From: Ailanthus altissimus
Lineage: Eukaryota; Streptophyta; Magnoliopsida; Sapindales; Simaroubaceae
Assembly: GCA_946807835.1 (NCBI GenBank)
Contig: OX327693.1
Span: 4,791,501 to 4,855,500 of the forward strand
DNA length: 64,000 nucleotides
Direction of reading: 5' to 3'
The stretch's first letter is position 1, and each line of letters begins with the position of its first letter. The notes below the pieces were generated by a model, which saw only the letters and a list, made by a program, of their open reading frames with translations, was not told the origin of the DNA and made no database searches. Below are positions 1 to 13,100 of the stretch, piece after piece. A program made the position numbers and the translations under genes.

Positions 1-2066
1 GCAAGAATTAAGTGTTTGATGCATTCAAGACTTGCAAGGCTCTTGTTGAGAATCAGACTGGCAAAAGGGTGAAAGGTTGAGAACTGACAATGACCTCGAG
101 TTTTGTAATAGAGAGTTTGGTAGATTTTGTGCTAAGCATAGGGTTGCAATGTATAGAACAGTAAAATAAATACCATAGCAAAATGACGTAGCTGAGATGA
201 TGAATAGGACTCTACTTAATAGGGTTAGATACATTTTTACCAATACAAAAATGTCTAAGACATTTTGGAAAGAATGTGTAGTAACTGTAGCTTATTTGAT
301 TAATAAAAGTCCTTCCTCAGCAATAGACTTCAAGATGCCAGAAGAGAAAACGTCTGGTAATTCTTCCAAGTATGAACCACCTCGGAATATTTGGTTGTCC
401 TACGTTTATACATGTTAAAGATAAAAAAATTAGAACCTATAGCTATCAAATGGGTATTTATAGGATATCCCGAATGAGTACAAGGATATAAGGTGTCGTG
501 TAAAGATTTGACACCACCAAGAAGTATCATAAGCCGTGACGTGACGTTCGATGAGACAACCATACTGAAAGCCTCCTAAGAAGATGAGAAAGAAGAACTT
601 GTGTCTAAGGAAGACTCAGCATTCGAGTCAATAAAAGTTAAAGTAAAGTATGAGAGTAGATCTAATATACCCCTAGATCAGTACTTCAACAATGAGATCC
701 TTAAAGAAAAACCAAGAACACAGACGAGTTCCTCCAAGTCCACCCAAAGAAAGACTAAGACTTTTAAGATAGAACTTGAAGAGTACGAGCTAGCCAGAGA
801 CAAGCTAAGAAGAACGATAAATCCATCAATTAGGTATGCACAAGTAGATCTAGTTGCTCATGCTTTTAATTCTCCTTACATTCTTGAGTATGATGAGCTT
901 AGAACATATGGTGAGGTTATGAAGAGTAAAAATAAGAAAAAAAAATTACAACAGGCCATGAAAGAAGAGATTAGTTCTTTTAGAAAAAAATAATACCTAG
1001 AAGTTGGTGGAGGGACCTCAAAAAAAACTAGTAGGGTGTAAGTGGGTATATAATGTGAAAGAGGGAATACTAGGGATAGAGCCTACGATATTCAAGGTTA
1101 GGTTAATTGTACAAGATTTTACTCAGAGAGAGGGAGTTGACTTTCATGAGATATTCTCTACAGCCGTCAAGCACAAATCCATTAGGATTTTGTTAGACAT
1201 GTGTGCAAACCTTGATTTACATTTAGAGCAGATAGATGTAAAGACATCTTTTCTACATAAAGAGCTTGAAGAGACGATATACATGGCACAACCGCAAGGG
1301 TTCGAGGAGCCTAAAAAAGAATATCATGCTTATTTGCTAACAAAGTCATTATATGAGTTAAAACAATCACCTAAACAGTGGTATAGGAAATTTGATAAGT
1401 TTATGATGGTTTATGGCTTTAGTAGAAGTAAGTATGACGGATGTGTGTACTTCAAGAACATAAGTTGTGGGAAGATGTATTTACTTCTATACGTCAATGG
1501 TATGTTGATCGGATATAAGAATATGGAAGAAATATATAAACTTAAAGAGCAGTTGAATGACGAGTTTGAGATGAAGAATTTGAGAGCAGCAAAGAGAATA
1601 TTGGGTATGGATATTATAAAGGAAAGAAGAGATATTATATTCTTGTCTCAACAGCGATATATACTCAAAATTCTAGAGAAGTTTGGTATGTCCAATGCAA
1701 ATGTTGTCTCTACTCCTTTGGCAATGCATTTCAGACTTTCAGTAACATAGTCACTACATCCGAAAAAGAGAAACTACAAATGAGTAAAGTACCGTATGCA
1801 AGCGCTGTGGGGAGCATCATGTATGCAATAGTTTGCATAAGACCAAACATAACACAGGCTGTAAATGTGGTGAGTATATACATGGCAAATTCGGGTAAGA
1901 ATCACTAACTTGCAGTAAATTAGATTTTGAGATATTTCAAGGGGACGTTAAATCCCGGGCTAATGTATAAAAGAGATGAGAACTACAGTGTAATAGTAAG
2001 AGGATACGTAGATTCAGATTATGCAGATGATCTAGACAAGAGAAGATCGTTGACGGGAGTAATATT
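1..2066 (+). mobile_element. Ty1/copia remnant A (integrase to RNase H), truncated
   Basis: A degenerate copia polyprotein is readable in fragments in the order integrase, linker, reverse transcriptase, RNase H. Integrase-like sequence (TDN, then NDVAE and NRTLLN motifs) lies at about 85-420 with several stops. A charged linker is open at 601-993. Reverse transcriptase (RVT_2) is open at 1004-1750, with KWVYNVKEG, DVKTSFLH, LYELKQSPKQWY and the active-site region LLLYVNGM, where the usual YVDD reads YVNG. RNase H begins near 1927 with DSDYADDLDKRRSLTG and breaks off near 2066. There are no LTRs or gag, and the window edge cuts the left side. Multiple stops and a changed catalytic Asp make it inactive. 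Confidence 0.9.
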
Positions 2067-5000
2067 ACTGCGAGAAAGATGGGCACTTCATAAAAGATTG
2101 TTTAGAGAAGAAAGCACAAGACAAGAAGAAACCAGATGCTACACTTGCCTATGATGATAGTATGATAGCACAGAGACACGCGTCACTACTGGTGGTAAGA
2201 ATGCTAAACAATGAGTTCTTAATTCTAGTTGTACTTTTCACATGTGCCCGCACAAGTCTTGATTTATTAATTTCCAGCCCATTAGCAGTGATAAGGTGTT
2301 AATGGGTAATGATATTACATGTCAGATAATGGGAATTCTAGTGTACTTAGGTTGCATGATGGGTGAATGAGAGAGTTAACAGATGTTAGGTATATTTTTG
2401 ACCTCAAGAAGAACTTGATCTCACTAGGGACTTTAGACTAGAATGGGTATTCCATCAGGATCGACGGAGAGGTTTTGAGAGTATTGAAGGGTTCCAAAGT
2501 GGTAATGAGATGAGAGAAGCACAAAGGGATTTATGTGCTTAAGGGTGAAGTTGTGAGTGGTTCTGCATTATTCTTTATAGATGATGAGAATATGCAAACC
2601 AAGTTGTGGCATCTTAGACTAGTACACCTAGGTGAGAGAAATATGAAGGAGTTATTTAGTCAAAAGGCATTTGGTGAGGATAAGTTCTAGCCATTAGAGT
2701 TTTGTAAACATTGTATGCTTAAGAAAACACGTAGGGTGAGGTTTAGTATCGGCGAGCACGAGATTAAGGGGACTCTTGACTATATACACTCGGATCTTTA
2801 AGAATCAGGTTAGACAACTACTCGTAGTGGTGCCAGGTATTTTCTTAGTTTGATTGATGACTATTCAAGAAAACTGTGGGTCTATGTGTTGAAGAGTAAG
2901 GATTAAGTGTTTGATGCATTCAAGACTTTGAAGAGTCTTATTGAGAATCAGACTGGCAAAAGGGTGAAAGGTTGAGAACTGATAATGGCCTCGAGTTTTG
3001 CAATAAAGAGTTTGATAGGTTTTGTGCCAAGCATGGGATTACAATGCATAAAATGATAAAATCAATACCACAGCAGAATGACGTAGCTGAGAGAATGAAT
3101 AGGACTCTACTTAATAAGGTTAGATACATGCTTACCAATACAAAGATGTCCAAGACATTTTGAAAAGAAACAATAATGACTGTAGCTTATTTGATTAATA
3201 AAAGTCCCTCCTCAGTAATGGACTTCAAGACGCCAAAAGAGAAAACATTTGGCAATCTTCCCAAGTATGAACCACCTCAGAATATTTGGTTGCCCTACCT
3301 TTGTACATATTAAGGAGGGAAAATTAGAACCTAGAGCTATCAAATGAGTATTTATAGGATATCCCGAATGAGTGAAAGGATATAAAGTGTCATGTAAAGA
3401 TTTGACACCACCAAGGAGTATCATAAGTCGTGACGTGAAGTTCGATGAGACAACCATGCCGAAAGCCTTCTAAAAAGATGAGAAATAAGAACTTGTGTCC
3501 AAGGAAGACTTAACATCCGAGTCAATAGAAGTTAAAGTGGAGTATGAGAGTAGATCTAATATACCGCCAGATTAGCACTTTAACGATGAGATCCTTAAAG
3601 AAAAATCAAGAACACCGACGAATTCCTCCAAGTCCACCCAAGGAAAGACTAGGACTTCTGAGATGGAACTTGAAGAGTACGAGCTAGCCAGAAACAAACT
3701 AAAGAGAATGATAAATTCACCAATCAGGTATGCATAAGTAGATCTAGTTGCTCATGCTTTTAATTTTGCTTACACTATTGAGTATGATGAGCCTAGAACA
3801 TATGATGAGACTATAAAGAGTGAAAACAAGAAAAAAAATTATAGCAGATCATGGAAGAAGAGATTAGTTCTTTTAGAAAAAAATAATACCTGAAAGTTGG
3901 TGGAGAGACTTTAAAAGAAGCTAGTAAGGTGTAAGTGGGTGTACAAGGTAAAGGAGGGGATACAGGGAATAGAGCTTACGAGATTAAAGGCTAGGTTAGT
4001 TGCACAAGATTTTACTTAAAAAAAGAGAGTTGACTTTCATGAGATATTTTCTACAGCCGTCAAGCACACATCCATTAGAATTTTGTTAGCCATGTGTGCA
4101 GACCTTAATTTACATCTAGAGCATATGGATGTAAAGACATCTTTCTACATGGAAAGCTTGAAGAGATGATATACATGGCACAGCCGTAAGGGTTCAAGGA
4201 GCCCAAAAAAGAAGATCATGCTTGTTTGCTAACGAAGTCATTATATGGGTTAAAGCAATCACCTAGACATTGTTATAGGAGATTTGATGAGTTTATGATG
4301 GCTTATGGCTTTAGTAAAAGTAAGTATGACGGATGTAGCAGCTCTCTCTCATAACAGAATGAAAGCCAAGAACAAGCTGACGACTACAGGGGAAGCTGTG
4401 TACTTCAAGAACATAAGTTGTGGAATGATGTATTTGTTTCTATACGTCGATGATATATTGATCGGATATAAGAATATGAAAGAAATACATAAACTCAAAG
4501 AGCAGTTGAGTGGCAAGTTTGAGATGAAGGATTTGGGAACAGCGAAGAGAATATGAGATATGGATATTATAAGGGAAAAAAGATATGTTATATTATTGTC
4601 TTAACATGATAGATACTCAAAATTCTAAAGAAGTTTGGTATGTCCAACGCAAAGGCTGTCTCTACTCTTTTGGCCATGCATTTCAGACTTTCAGCAGCGC
4701 AGTCGTCACATCCGAAGAGAAGAAACTACAGATGAGTAAAGTATCGTATGCAAGCGCTGTGGGGAGCATCATGTATGCAATAGTTTGCACAAGACCAGAC
4801 ATAGCACAGGCTATAAGTGTGGTGAGTAGATACATGACAAATTTGGGTAAGAATCACTAGCTTACAGTAAAATGGATTTTAAGATATCTCAAGGGGACGT
4901 CAAATCACGAGTTGATGTATAAAAAGGGTGAGAACTACAGTGTACTAGTAAGAGGATACGTAGACTCAGATTATGCAGGTGATCTAGACAAGAGAAGAAC

Positions 5001-5415
5001 GTTGACGGGTTACGTATTTATAGTGTTTGGGTGTAGTGTGTGCTGAAGACCAGTTCTATAATATGTGGTTGCATTATCTACTACAGAGGCGAAATACATA
5101 GTTGTTGGTGAAGCTATTAAAGAGTCCAGGTAGTTGAAAGGCATATGCGCAAAGGTAATGGCTATTGAAGATGTGAATACCAGTGTGTATTATGACAGTC
5201 AGAGTGCCATACACATGAGCAAGCATCAAGTGTTCCACGAGAGGTCTAAACGCATTGATGTGCGGCTCCATTACATTCGAGAGATTGTCCAAAGTGGTGA
5301 AGTTAGTCTAACGAAGATAGCGTCGTCTAAAAAGCATGCTAATATGTTGACTAAGCCACTGTCCTCGATTAAGCTCATCCTATGCAAGAATTTAACCAAA
5401 GTTACTACTTTGTGA
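2067..5415 (+). mobile_element. Ty1/copia remnant B (gag zinc knuckle to RNase H end)
   Basis: This is a second copy of the same copia family. It starts abruptly with the second half of a gag zinc knuckle (CEKDGHFIKDC, about 2071-2103), fused to the RNase H of remnant A. It continues through the GAG-pre-integrase region (about 2380-2680, KLWHLRLVHLGERNM), integrase (about 2750-3300, TDNGLEFCNKEFDRF, QQNDVAERMNRTLLN), linker, reverse transcriptase (about 3900-4560, here with the intact LYVDDILIGY motif) and RNase H (about 4940-5415, QSAIHMSKH, KHANMLTKPL). The nucleotide sequence parallels remnant A at a spacing of about 2.9 kb. Many stops and frameshifts make it a pseudo-element. The polyprotein stop is at 5413-5415. 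Confidence 0.9.
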
Positions 5416-5689
5416 GGGTGATCAAAGATGTGGAGATGAGAGATCGAGTTACTTTGTGGATGATTTTGAATCAATAAGGGAATTTGTGAGAATATTAATT
5501 AAAAATCATCAAAATATGATTTGGAGAGCAAGTCAAGTATGTTGGGTACACAAGAATAGAATACGGACGCAAAAGGAGGTGAAAGACACAAGGGGCGATG
5601 CCCAGGTGTAAGCGCTGTGGAGCCCAGCACGGAAATAGTTTTTTCATTTGTTACAACTTGTTTCATCTCCTAATGGTTTTAGGACTCCC

Positions 5690-6410
5690 TAATACGACTC
5701 CTAAACGTTTATGATAAACTTAGGTCGTCTTAAAGCCTATATAAAGGCTCTTTATTAGTTTGTAAACACATCTTAGTGATAACGTAAGAAATCTTTGTGA
5801 TATCTTGGTGATCTTTGTGAAAATCTTTGCGATTTTTTGTGAGAAAAAATTCTTTAATTATAAGAGAGAGTGATTATTTTGTAAATTTTTTTTATAAAAT
5901 GCATAATTTGTGAATGCCTTGAGATTCAACAATAAAAGTGAGTGATCTTAATCTGCCATAAACGTAAACAAGTTGCCGAACTATGTAAATTCTATATGTT
6001 CTTCTTCTATCTTTCTCTCTTTAATTTTAATTATTTGTTCTGTATTCTATATGTAATACGACTCCTAAACGTTTATGATAAACTTAGGTCGTCTTAAAGC
6101 CTATATAAAGGCTCTTTATTAGTTTGTAAACACATCTTAGTGATAACGTAAGAAATCTTTGTGATATCTTGGTGATTTTTGTGAAAATCTTTGCGATTTT
6201 TTGTGAGAAAAAATTCTTTAATTATAAGAGAGAGTGATTATTTTGTAAATTTTTTTTATAAAATGCATAATTTGTGAATGCCTTGAGATTCAACAATAAA
6301 AGTGAATGATCTTAATCTGCCATAAACGTAAACAAGTTGCCGAACTATGTAAATTCTATATGTTCTTCTTCTATCTTTCTCTCTTTAATTTTAATTATTT
6401 GTTCTGTATT
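5690..6410 (+). repeat. Tandem direct duplication (about 357 bp each) of LTR-like sequence
   Basis: 5690-6046 is repeated almost base for base at 6054-6410 (offset 364). Each unit contains CCTATATAAAGGCTC, a TATA box with the spacing expected of a U3/R boundary, then T-rich leader-like sequence. The tract lies directly downstream of the copia pol end, so it is most likely part of that element's 3' LTR, duplicated once. I cannot fix the LTR boundaries; a TGTTGGG at about 5538 is a possible left end. The intervening 5416-5689 is non-coding element tail. Confidence 0.8.
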
Positions 6411-6499
6411 ATATTTCTTAAATTATATTATTTATTTGTGCGCTTCCACTTCAACAACTCATTTTATAAAGAATTGCAGCAAAAGACTCTTACCAAATA

Positions 6500-7862
6500 T
6501 GGCATTAGGTGTTTTAATGTGATGGAGTGTGGTTTATAGCTAACCGGATTTTTTTGAGTCCTACTTTGCCTTTAATTCCTATAATAATAGGAGACTATCA
6601 TTCCTCACCCACAAGCGAGTTCCATAAAACCATCTCACGACTCAAACAAAGCTTTATTTGGTCCCAAATGCGTAAATTCATGAAAGAGTTTTTGCAAAGG
6701 TGCAAAGTTTGTCAACAATTTACAGCTGATTGCATACAACCATCTGGACTGCTCTAACCACAACTAATTCTTACCCGTATATGGACAGATGTTTTAGTGG
6801 ATTTATTGAAGGAATACCCTTCTTTAATGGTAGCTCCGTCATCAGGGTCGTGGTAGATAGATTTTCAAAATATGCCCACTTTGCAGCCTTAAAACATCCA
6901 TTCACGGCAGCAACAGTGGTAAGGGTTTTTGTGAGCAACATTGTCCACCTCCATGACATTCCCACCTCCATTGTTAGTTACTGAGACAAGGTCTTTACCA
7001 ATTCTTTTTTGTAGGTCTTGCATCAGCTACAGGGAACCAAGTTGTGTATGAGTTTGAGTTATCATCCCTAAACGGACGGACAAACGAAAGTAGTAAATCA
7101 TTCCTTAGGATAGTATTTACGATGTTTTACGGGTGATCAGCTAAAGAAATGGCTTTAGTGGCTTCCGTGGGCAGAATAGAGCTATAACACTTCTATCCAC
7201 TCATCTATTAAGATGACCCCTTTAGAGGTTGTGTATAGTGTTTCACTGCCAAGGGTAATGGATTATGTTCCAGGTACTTCCTATGTACAGGTAGTAGATG
7301 AATATTTGCACGATCGAGAAATGATTTTGAGGGAGCTATGCCACAATTTTTGTTTGGCCCGTGATCGCATGGAAATTCAAACTGACTAACACCATCAGGA
7401 GGTTTAATTTGCAATAGGTGATTATGTTTACTTGAAGTTATAGCCATATCGACAAACCTCAATGGTGTTTCGAGGATCAATGAAACTTGTCCCAAGATGC
7501 TTTGGTTCTTATAAAATTCTGAAAAAAATTGGGTCGGTAGCCTATTGCTTAGAATTTCCCCAAAGGTCCCAAATTCATGATGTGTTCCATATCAATTTGT
7601 TACCAAAGCATTTGGGGCTTGTCAAACCCACGTCTCTAGTTCTTCCACCCGTCTCAGATGAGTCCACCATTCTTCCACAGCCGAAATCCATCCTCGAACG
7701 ATGGGTAGTTCGCAAGGGAAAATATCAACCAAAGTTAAAAAAATTTAGTTAAATGAGTGGGTATAGTCGTGGAGGGCACAACCTGGGAGAATAAGTGGTG
7801 ATTCTTCAGAACCTATGCCGATTTTATCCGTGTGAACAATGATTCTGTAAGGGGGAAGGAGT
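6500..7862 (+). pseudogene. Ty3/gypsy chromovirus pol fragment (integrase and chromodomain)
   Basis: The 3' half of a gypsy-type polyprotein is recognisable across frames. The integrase H2C2 zinc region is at 6585-6725 (GDYHSSPTSEFH, then CKVCQQF). The integrase core is at about 6770-7230 (VVVDRFSKYAHFAALKHPFTA, then a position equivalent to SYNTSIHSS). The GPF-like C-terminal module is at 7400-7610 (GDYVYLKL, FHINLLPKHL). A chromodomain-like tail is at about 7680-7830 (SILERWVVRKGKYQPK). Frameshifts and stops break it, for example after SIVSY at 6982. Protease, reverse transcriptase and RNase H are absent. The fragment directly abuts the duplicated LTR tract on its left. Confidence 0.87.
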
Positions 7863-8095
7863 GATACATATTTTTAGCAGATATTTAGCACATGTTCTTT
7901 AATTGGGAGATGAGAATAAGCTATTACAGCATGAGAGTGAGAGTTGGTAGTTAGTTTCATTAATGTTCATAGTGGTGGCTGAATTGTAGCTCAAATAAGG
8001 GGCATGTCTCCTATTTTTTAGCAAGTGGGGAAGCGGTTCTCTATTCTTGTTGCATTATTGTTATTTTGTAAGGCCATAAATTCTGCAAATACGTT
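7849..8095 (+). repeat. Polypurine tract and partial 3' LTR of the gypsy element
   Basis: A purine run (GTAAGGGGGAAGGAG, 7849-7862) directly precedes TGATACA at 7863, the expected arrangement of a polypurine tract and the 5' edge of a 3' LTR. The LTR can be followed only loosely to about 8095, where AT-rich sequence takes over. There is no second LTR in the window. Confidence 0.6.
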
Positions 8096-9525
8096 AAATA
8101 AAAATATCAGAAATTTTAGCCAAAAACTTTCTCTACTTATCTTCTTCTTTCTTAACAAAAATTCTCTTATCATAAAATATCCTTCATTTTATTTAAATTA
8201 ACAAAAAAATTAATTAATATAAATAAAATTAAAAATTTTAATTTTAATTAGAATAAAATTATCCACGACACCAATTTCCATAACAAAATTATCTCTATCC
8301 CTATATATAACCTAAAGTAGTTTTATAGGTGTCATTTATCCAATTTTAAGAATGATAGTTCGTTTAAACAAATCATACTGGTGTCATGTCAATATAAGAT
8401 ATTAATAAATTTTTATTATATTCGTTTGTAATTTGTTTATTAAATAAATCAGATACTCAAATTCAAATTTGATTCGTCTAACAAACGAATTACACGATAC
8501 GACACGTTTAAATGAATTGATTAAATTTTATTCATTTATATTATTATACATGATTTGATTTGTATACGATTATATTTGTATAAATAAATAATAACACCTA
8601 ATTCGATTCGTTTAAAATGCATTTAAGTTATCATTAATAAATTTTAAATTACATTAAAAAAAATCAAGTATTTAATGTATTTAATAATAAAATTATTTTA
8701 ACATAATTAAAAAAATAAAATTCTTCCAACATAATTGAAGGATAAGAGTCTTTAGAGTTTAGATATATTAGGGTTTTAATTTTTAATTATATATATTTTT
8801 AAATTTATAATTTTAATATATTTTATAATTTAATTAAACGTAATTTAAATGAATAAACATGTGAATAGATTCAAATACGATTCGTTTATTAAATGTGATT
8901 TAAATAAATTAATAAATCATAGACCTCAAATACGTATTTGACACAATTAATAAACGGGTAACATAAATTTAACTCATTTATTAATCATGTTAATTTTCTC
9001 TACTAATATCCGCTTAAAGCATGTCGAATTCATATTGAATAATTGTATCGTGACCTATGTTACTACTTCTATCCAATTCAAGAGTGAGAATGTCTTATTT
9101 TGTAAAATACAAACTTAAGTTATATTATATTATTTAATTAAAAAATAACAACATTTGTTAAGTATAAAATAACAAATCCAAATTGTTTTAAAAATGCACC
9201 GAATACATTATGGTTAGTGGAAGAATTTCTAGACTTATTGATGCACTCAAAACCCTAATAACAAAACCTTTAAGGGCTACCGTCCGAAACAGAAAATATT
9301 TTCTGCTATCCCTACGTTATTTAGAATATAAAAATACCCTCAAGAAATCAACTGGACCATTCATTAATCACAGCCTTTTCATTACCTAAAGAAAATCAAA
9401 TATGATTTGCTTTCCCCGTAAATAAATTGTAATACAATTTACTTGGAATATAGGAGTTTTAAATCCCATTCAAATCAAAACTTAATAAGAAAAAAAGGCA
9501 ATCACGTACATTAATTAGAAGCACT
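8096..9525. other. AT-rich non-coding spacer
   Basis: No supportable gene is present. The stretch is very AT-rich with long runs of TTTAATTA-type sequence and several scattered variants of GATTCGTTTAA / ACGAATTACACGA between about 8340 and 9010. These look like a degenerate dispersed repeat, but I could not define terminal repeats or a target-site duplication. Confidence 0.6.
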
Positions 9526-9800
9526 GTTGCTGTGGAACAATCATAGAGCTAATCATTGATTTTTTTTCTTTCTTTTAAAATTTAATTGGATTAAGTTTCA
9601 TTCAGCCACCTTTACTTCCAAAAAAAAACCATTGCTTTGGAACAATCATAGAGCAAATCGTTTTTTTTTTCTTTCTTTTAAAATTTACTTGGATGAAGTT
9701 ACATTCAGCCACCTTTGCTTTTTCCCCTCCTTTGACATGTCTGAAGATTGAAAAACATTACTGTTTAAAAAAAATTACTTGGATGAAGTTACATTAACTT
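9526..9800. repeat. Imperfect tandem repeat, period about 104 bp
   Basis: Unit 1 (about 9526-9630) and unit 2 (about 9631-9735) share TTTGGAACAATCATAGAGC, a T-run with TTTCTTTCTTTTAAAATTTA and TTCAGCCACCTTT. A third, partial unit follows at about 9765-9800 (TTACTTGGATGAAGTTACATT). It lies downstream of the convergent NLR gene and has no coding potential. Confidence 0.75.
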
Positions 9801-10197
9801 CAGCTCTGTTTTTATTTTTCCTCTTATCTGTGAAGATTGAAGAACATTACTGAGTAGCAGCAAAATTAATGAAATATAACCATGCAAAATCCCAACTGAA
9901 ATATGCATGAATACAAGTCTCTATACAGAACTATTTATCCACAAATCATCAGAAAAGATAAGTTTTAGAAGGAAAAAGGAGGGCATTAACTCAGTCTACT
10001 CAAAAAGGAATTTGATTAATATGAGAACAATCAAATCATCAGTAATTCTGCAAATGAGGCTGAAGTTAAAAGACCTGCAGGTAGACGTAAAAATTTCTAC
10101 CTCAGTCTCCGTAGGTATCTTCATCAGCATCAGCGTCAATTTCAGTCACCTTTTTAGTCAGTTCAGTTGGTTTAGATGATATATGGAATGCCTTCAT

Positions 10198-13100
10198 CTA
10201 AAGTTGTCTCTCCAACTCAGGACATCTTTTGATCAGCAAAATTTGGAGATGGCTAAGGAACCTGATGCTTTTGGGCGGCAGCGTCAATATCGGACAATCA
10301 TCTATAGTCAGCTCTACCAGGGAAGAAAGTTGGTCCAGGATATCAGGGATATGGACTAATCTTGGACAGTCTACAACATCTAACTTCTGAAGGGAACTGA
10401 AATGTTTCAGGCTCGTAGGCAGGGATTCCAGTTTCTTGCAGTGCAGAATACTCAGATGCCTAAGGGAAGAAAAACTTTGCACAATTTGGAAGAGAGTCTC
10501 GAGATTGTCACATTCATATACTGTCAATTTTGTAATAGAGTTTAAGTTTCTGTTATCATCAGGGAAGCACTTAAGCTCTGAAAAGTTGTCGACAACAAGA
10601 GAGCAAAGTGATGAAAAACGGGATAATGAGCGCAATAGCATCTCATTACTGTTGCATAGAGCTAAGTTCTTGAGATTTGAAATATGCGGTAAGCCAGTCA
10701 ACTTACTGCATCCTTCAACTACAAGTTTCTCCAGGCAGTGGAATGGTTCTTGAGTCAATCCATCTGTTTCCTCCATCACGATGCCCTTCCATTCCAATAA
10801 ATTAGGCATATCATAAAGCTGGAGCTGTTGCAATGATGGAAATCCTCTGCAAACCCCGCTCCCATAGAATTCATACCCTATAATTTGCACTGATGACATC
10901 CCTTTTACATAAAGATCCTTTAGGTTTGGTAGTTGGCCCAAAGGAGGAAGCTCTTGAGAACTGCAGTCAACTAGAGAAACCTTTGCTAGATTTGGGAGAC
11001 CTAAGTTTAACCATGAAGGAAACATAGTGTTTCTGTATCCTTTTAAATCCAATACTTTTAGATCCAGGGGTGGCTTGAGAATTTCTAAAACTTCAGCCAT
11101 GTTTATTTCAACCTTGATACTGGCATTTCGGATCCATGATAATCCCAATGAATGAATATGTACTTTCTCATGCAGCTTTGCTTCTTGTGGATCGACCAAA
11201 TTTTTCACATTCTCAAGGTTCTTGATATCTAATCTACCTCGAAGGTCCAGCTGGTTTAGTTCTCTTAGGCTAGCACAATGGCTTCTCTTACCCACCATGA
11301 AGGATGGCAACTTCCGAAGAAGCCTTAGTTTCCCAATCCCTGAAGGTATGTGAATCAAAGAACAACATGATTTGATACCCAGAGCTCTAAGGTTTGTCAA
11401 CTGACAAATAGCTTTGGGTAACTCTACCAGGTTGTAACAATTAGAAAGTTCCAAAGTCTCCAGATGCTTTAGCTTACCAATGGATTCTGGTATCCTTCTG
11501 ATATATGTGTGAGAGGTGTCTAGATATCTCAAGTGTTTCAGCCTACCAATGGAAAATGGCAACTCAATCAAGCCACTTTGACTCAAGTCCAAAGCCCGTA
11601 AACAATGAAGCTCTTTGAAAGGGAAAAATAAATTTTCCAACTTAACAGACAATAAAAGCAATGTCCGCAGTTTGCTTGCTCTAGGAATTTTTGTTGGTGA
11701 GAAATCACCAACCAAAGAGCAATGCCGGACATCTGCATGAACATTTTGTGAATCTCCCATTGACACAATTGAGTATTCAATGCCAGCAGTCAACTGTGCA
11801 AGATCATGAATAAAATCATGCATCCTGCATACTACTACCTCACCAAAATCATCCCTCACTATATCATGAAAGAATGAGTGTTGCACTAATTCCATGAAGT
11901 AATCATCAGCAGTTTCTTCTAAGTCTTCACTTCCACTGTCCAATGGAATGAAACCCTCAGCAACCCACAACTGGACTAACTTCTCCTTGTTTATCCAATA
12001 ATCTTTAGGAAAAATTGAACAATATGCAAAGCATTGCTTCAAATGCCAAGGTAGAGTATCATAGCTCCGGTTTAAAACTGGCAAGACAAGAGACTTAAAT
12101 TCCAGTAGTGTCCATAGATCACAATCCACTAAAGAGAACCATTCTTCCTTGCATTTGGATAGCAAAAGGCCACCTATAGTCTTAATTGCAATAGGCAATC
12201 CCTTGCACTTAGCAACAATTTTCCGGCCCGCTTCCTCCAATCCAGTACTCTCTCCTTCTAGAGATCCAAATGAGAGATGCTTGAAAAGTGCCCAAGAATC
12301 CTCATCAGCCAAACATGTCAAGTGTTGAGCTGGGGCTGTGCCCATCGAATTTGCCACACGGCTAGAACGAGTAGTTACCAAAACACAAGATCCCGAATCA
12401 CCAACACTTAACCACGATTTCACTTTCTCCAGATTTTCATGATCTTCGTCCCACACATCATCTAACACAATTAAATATATCTTCCCCTCCAATACCGCTC
12501 GAGACTGCAACAAGTGCTTATTGCCACGACTTTTGCCACACTCTATTCCTATTGCCATAGCAATTGCTGCAACGTCGAGATTCTCACCTACAGAAACCCA
12601 AACCCGAAACTGAAAAGAAGATTTCACTCTTTCCTCGTTGTAAACTTTTCTAGCGAGAATAGTCTTTCCGACGCCACCCATCCCCACTATAGGTATAATA
12701 CGCAATTCATCTTCTTCATTATCCAAAAACATCATATTTAGTATATTTGATATCTCAAAATTTCTACCGAAAACAACGGATTCATCGTATCTTGAAGAAC
12801 CCAACTCAAAAACTGTGCTACTTTCCACATGTTCATCAGGGATAAATTTATAAAACAAATTCAAGAGCGAATCCAGTCTTAAATAAATGTTCTTTACCTT
12901 CTGCTCGATTTTAGCACTACTCATAAGGGATGATAGTGAACATGTTATTTTATTATTTTCTGATTGCTCCCAGTTATCGATTACTCCATCGACATCATAA
13001 GCGAGGTCTCTGAGAGCGGTGAACCAGAGCCTGAGACTCGAATTTGGGCCGAATTCGCCAAGCTCGGCGTCTGAGTCCTTGAGGAGCTCTTGCATCTCTG

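Noticed and set aside
9907..10179. 90-residue open frame next to the NLR 3' end
   Set aside because: No motif, low-complexity composition and no splice context. It is probably chance.
12658..12700. Possible miR482/miR2118 target over the P-loop codons of the RGA-type gene
   Set aside because: The P-loop codons resemble the usual target region, but I counted about five mismatches against the sequence I recall and cannot score pairing without the species' miRNAs.
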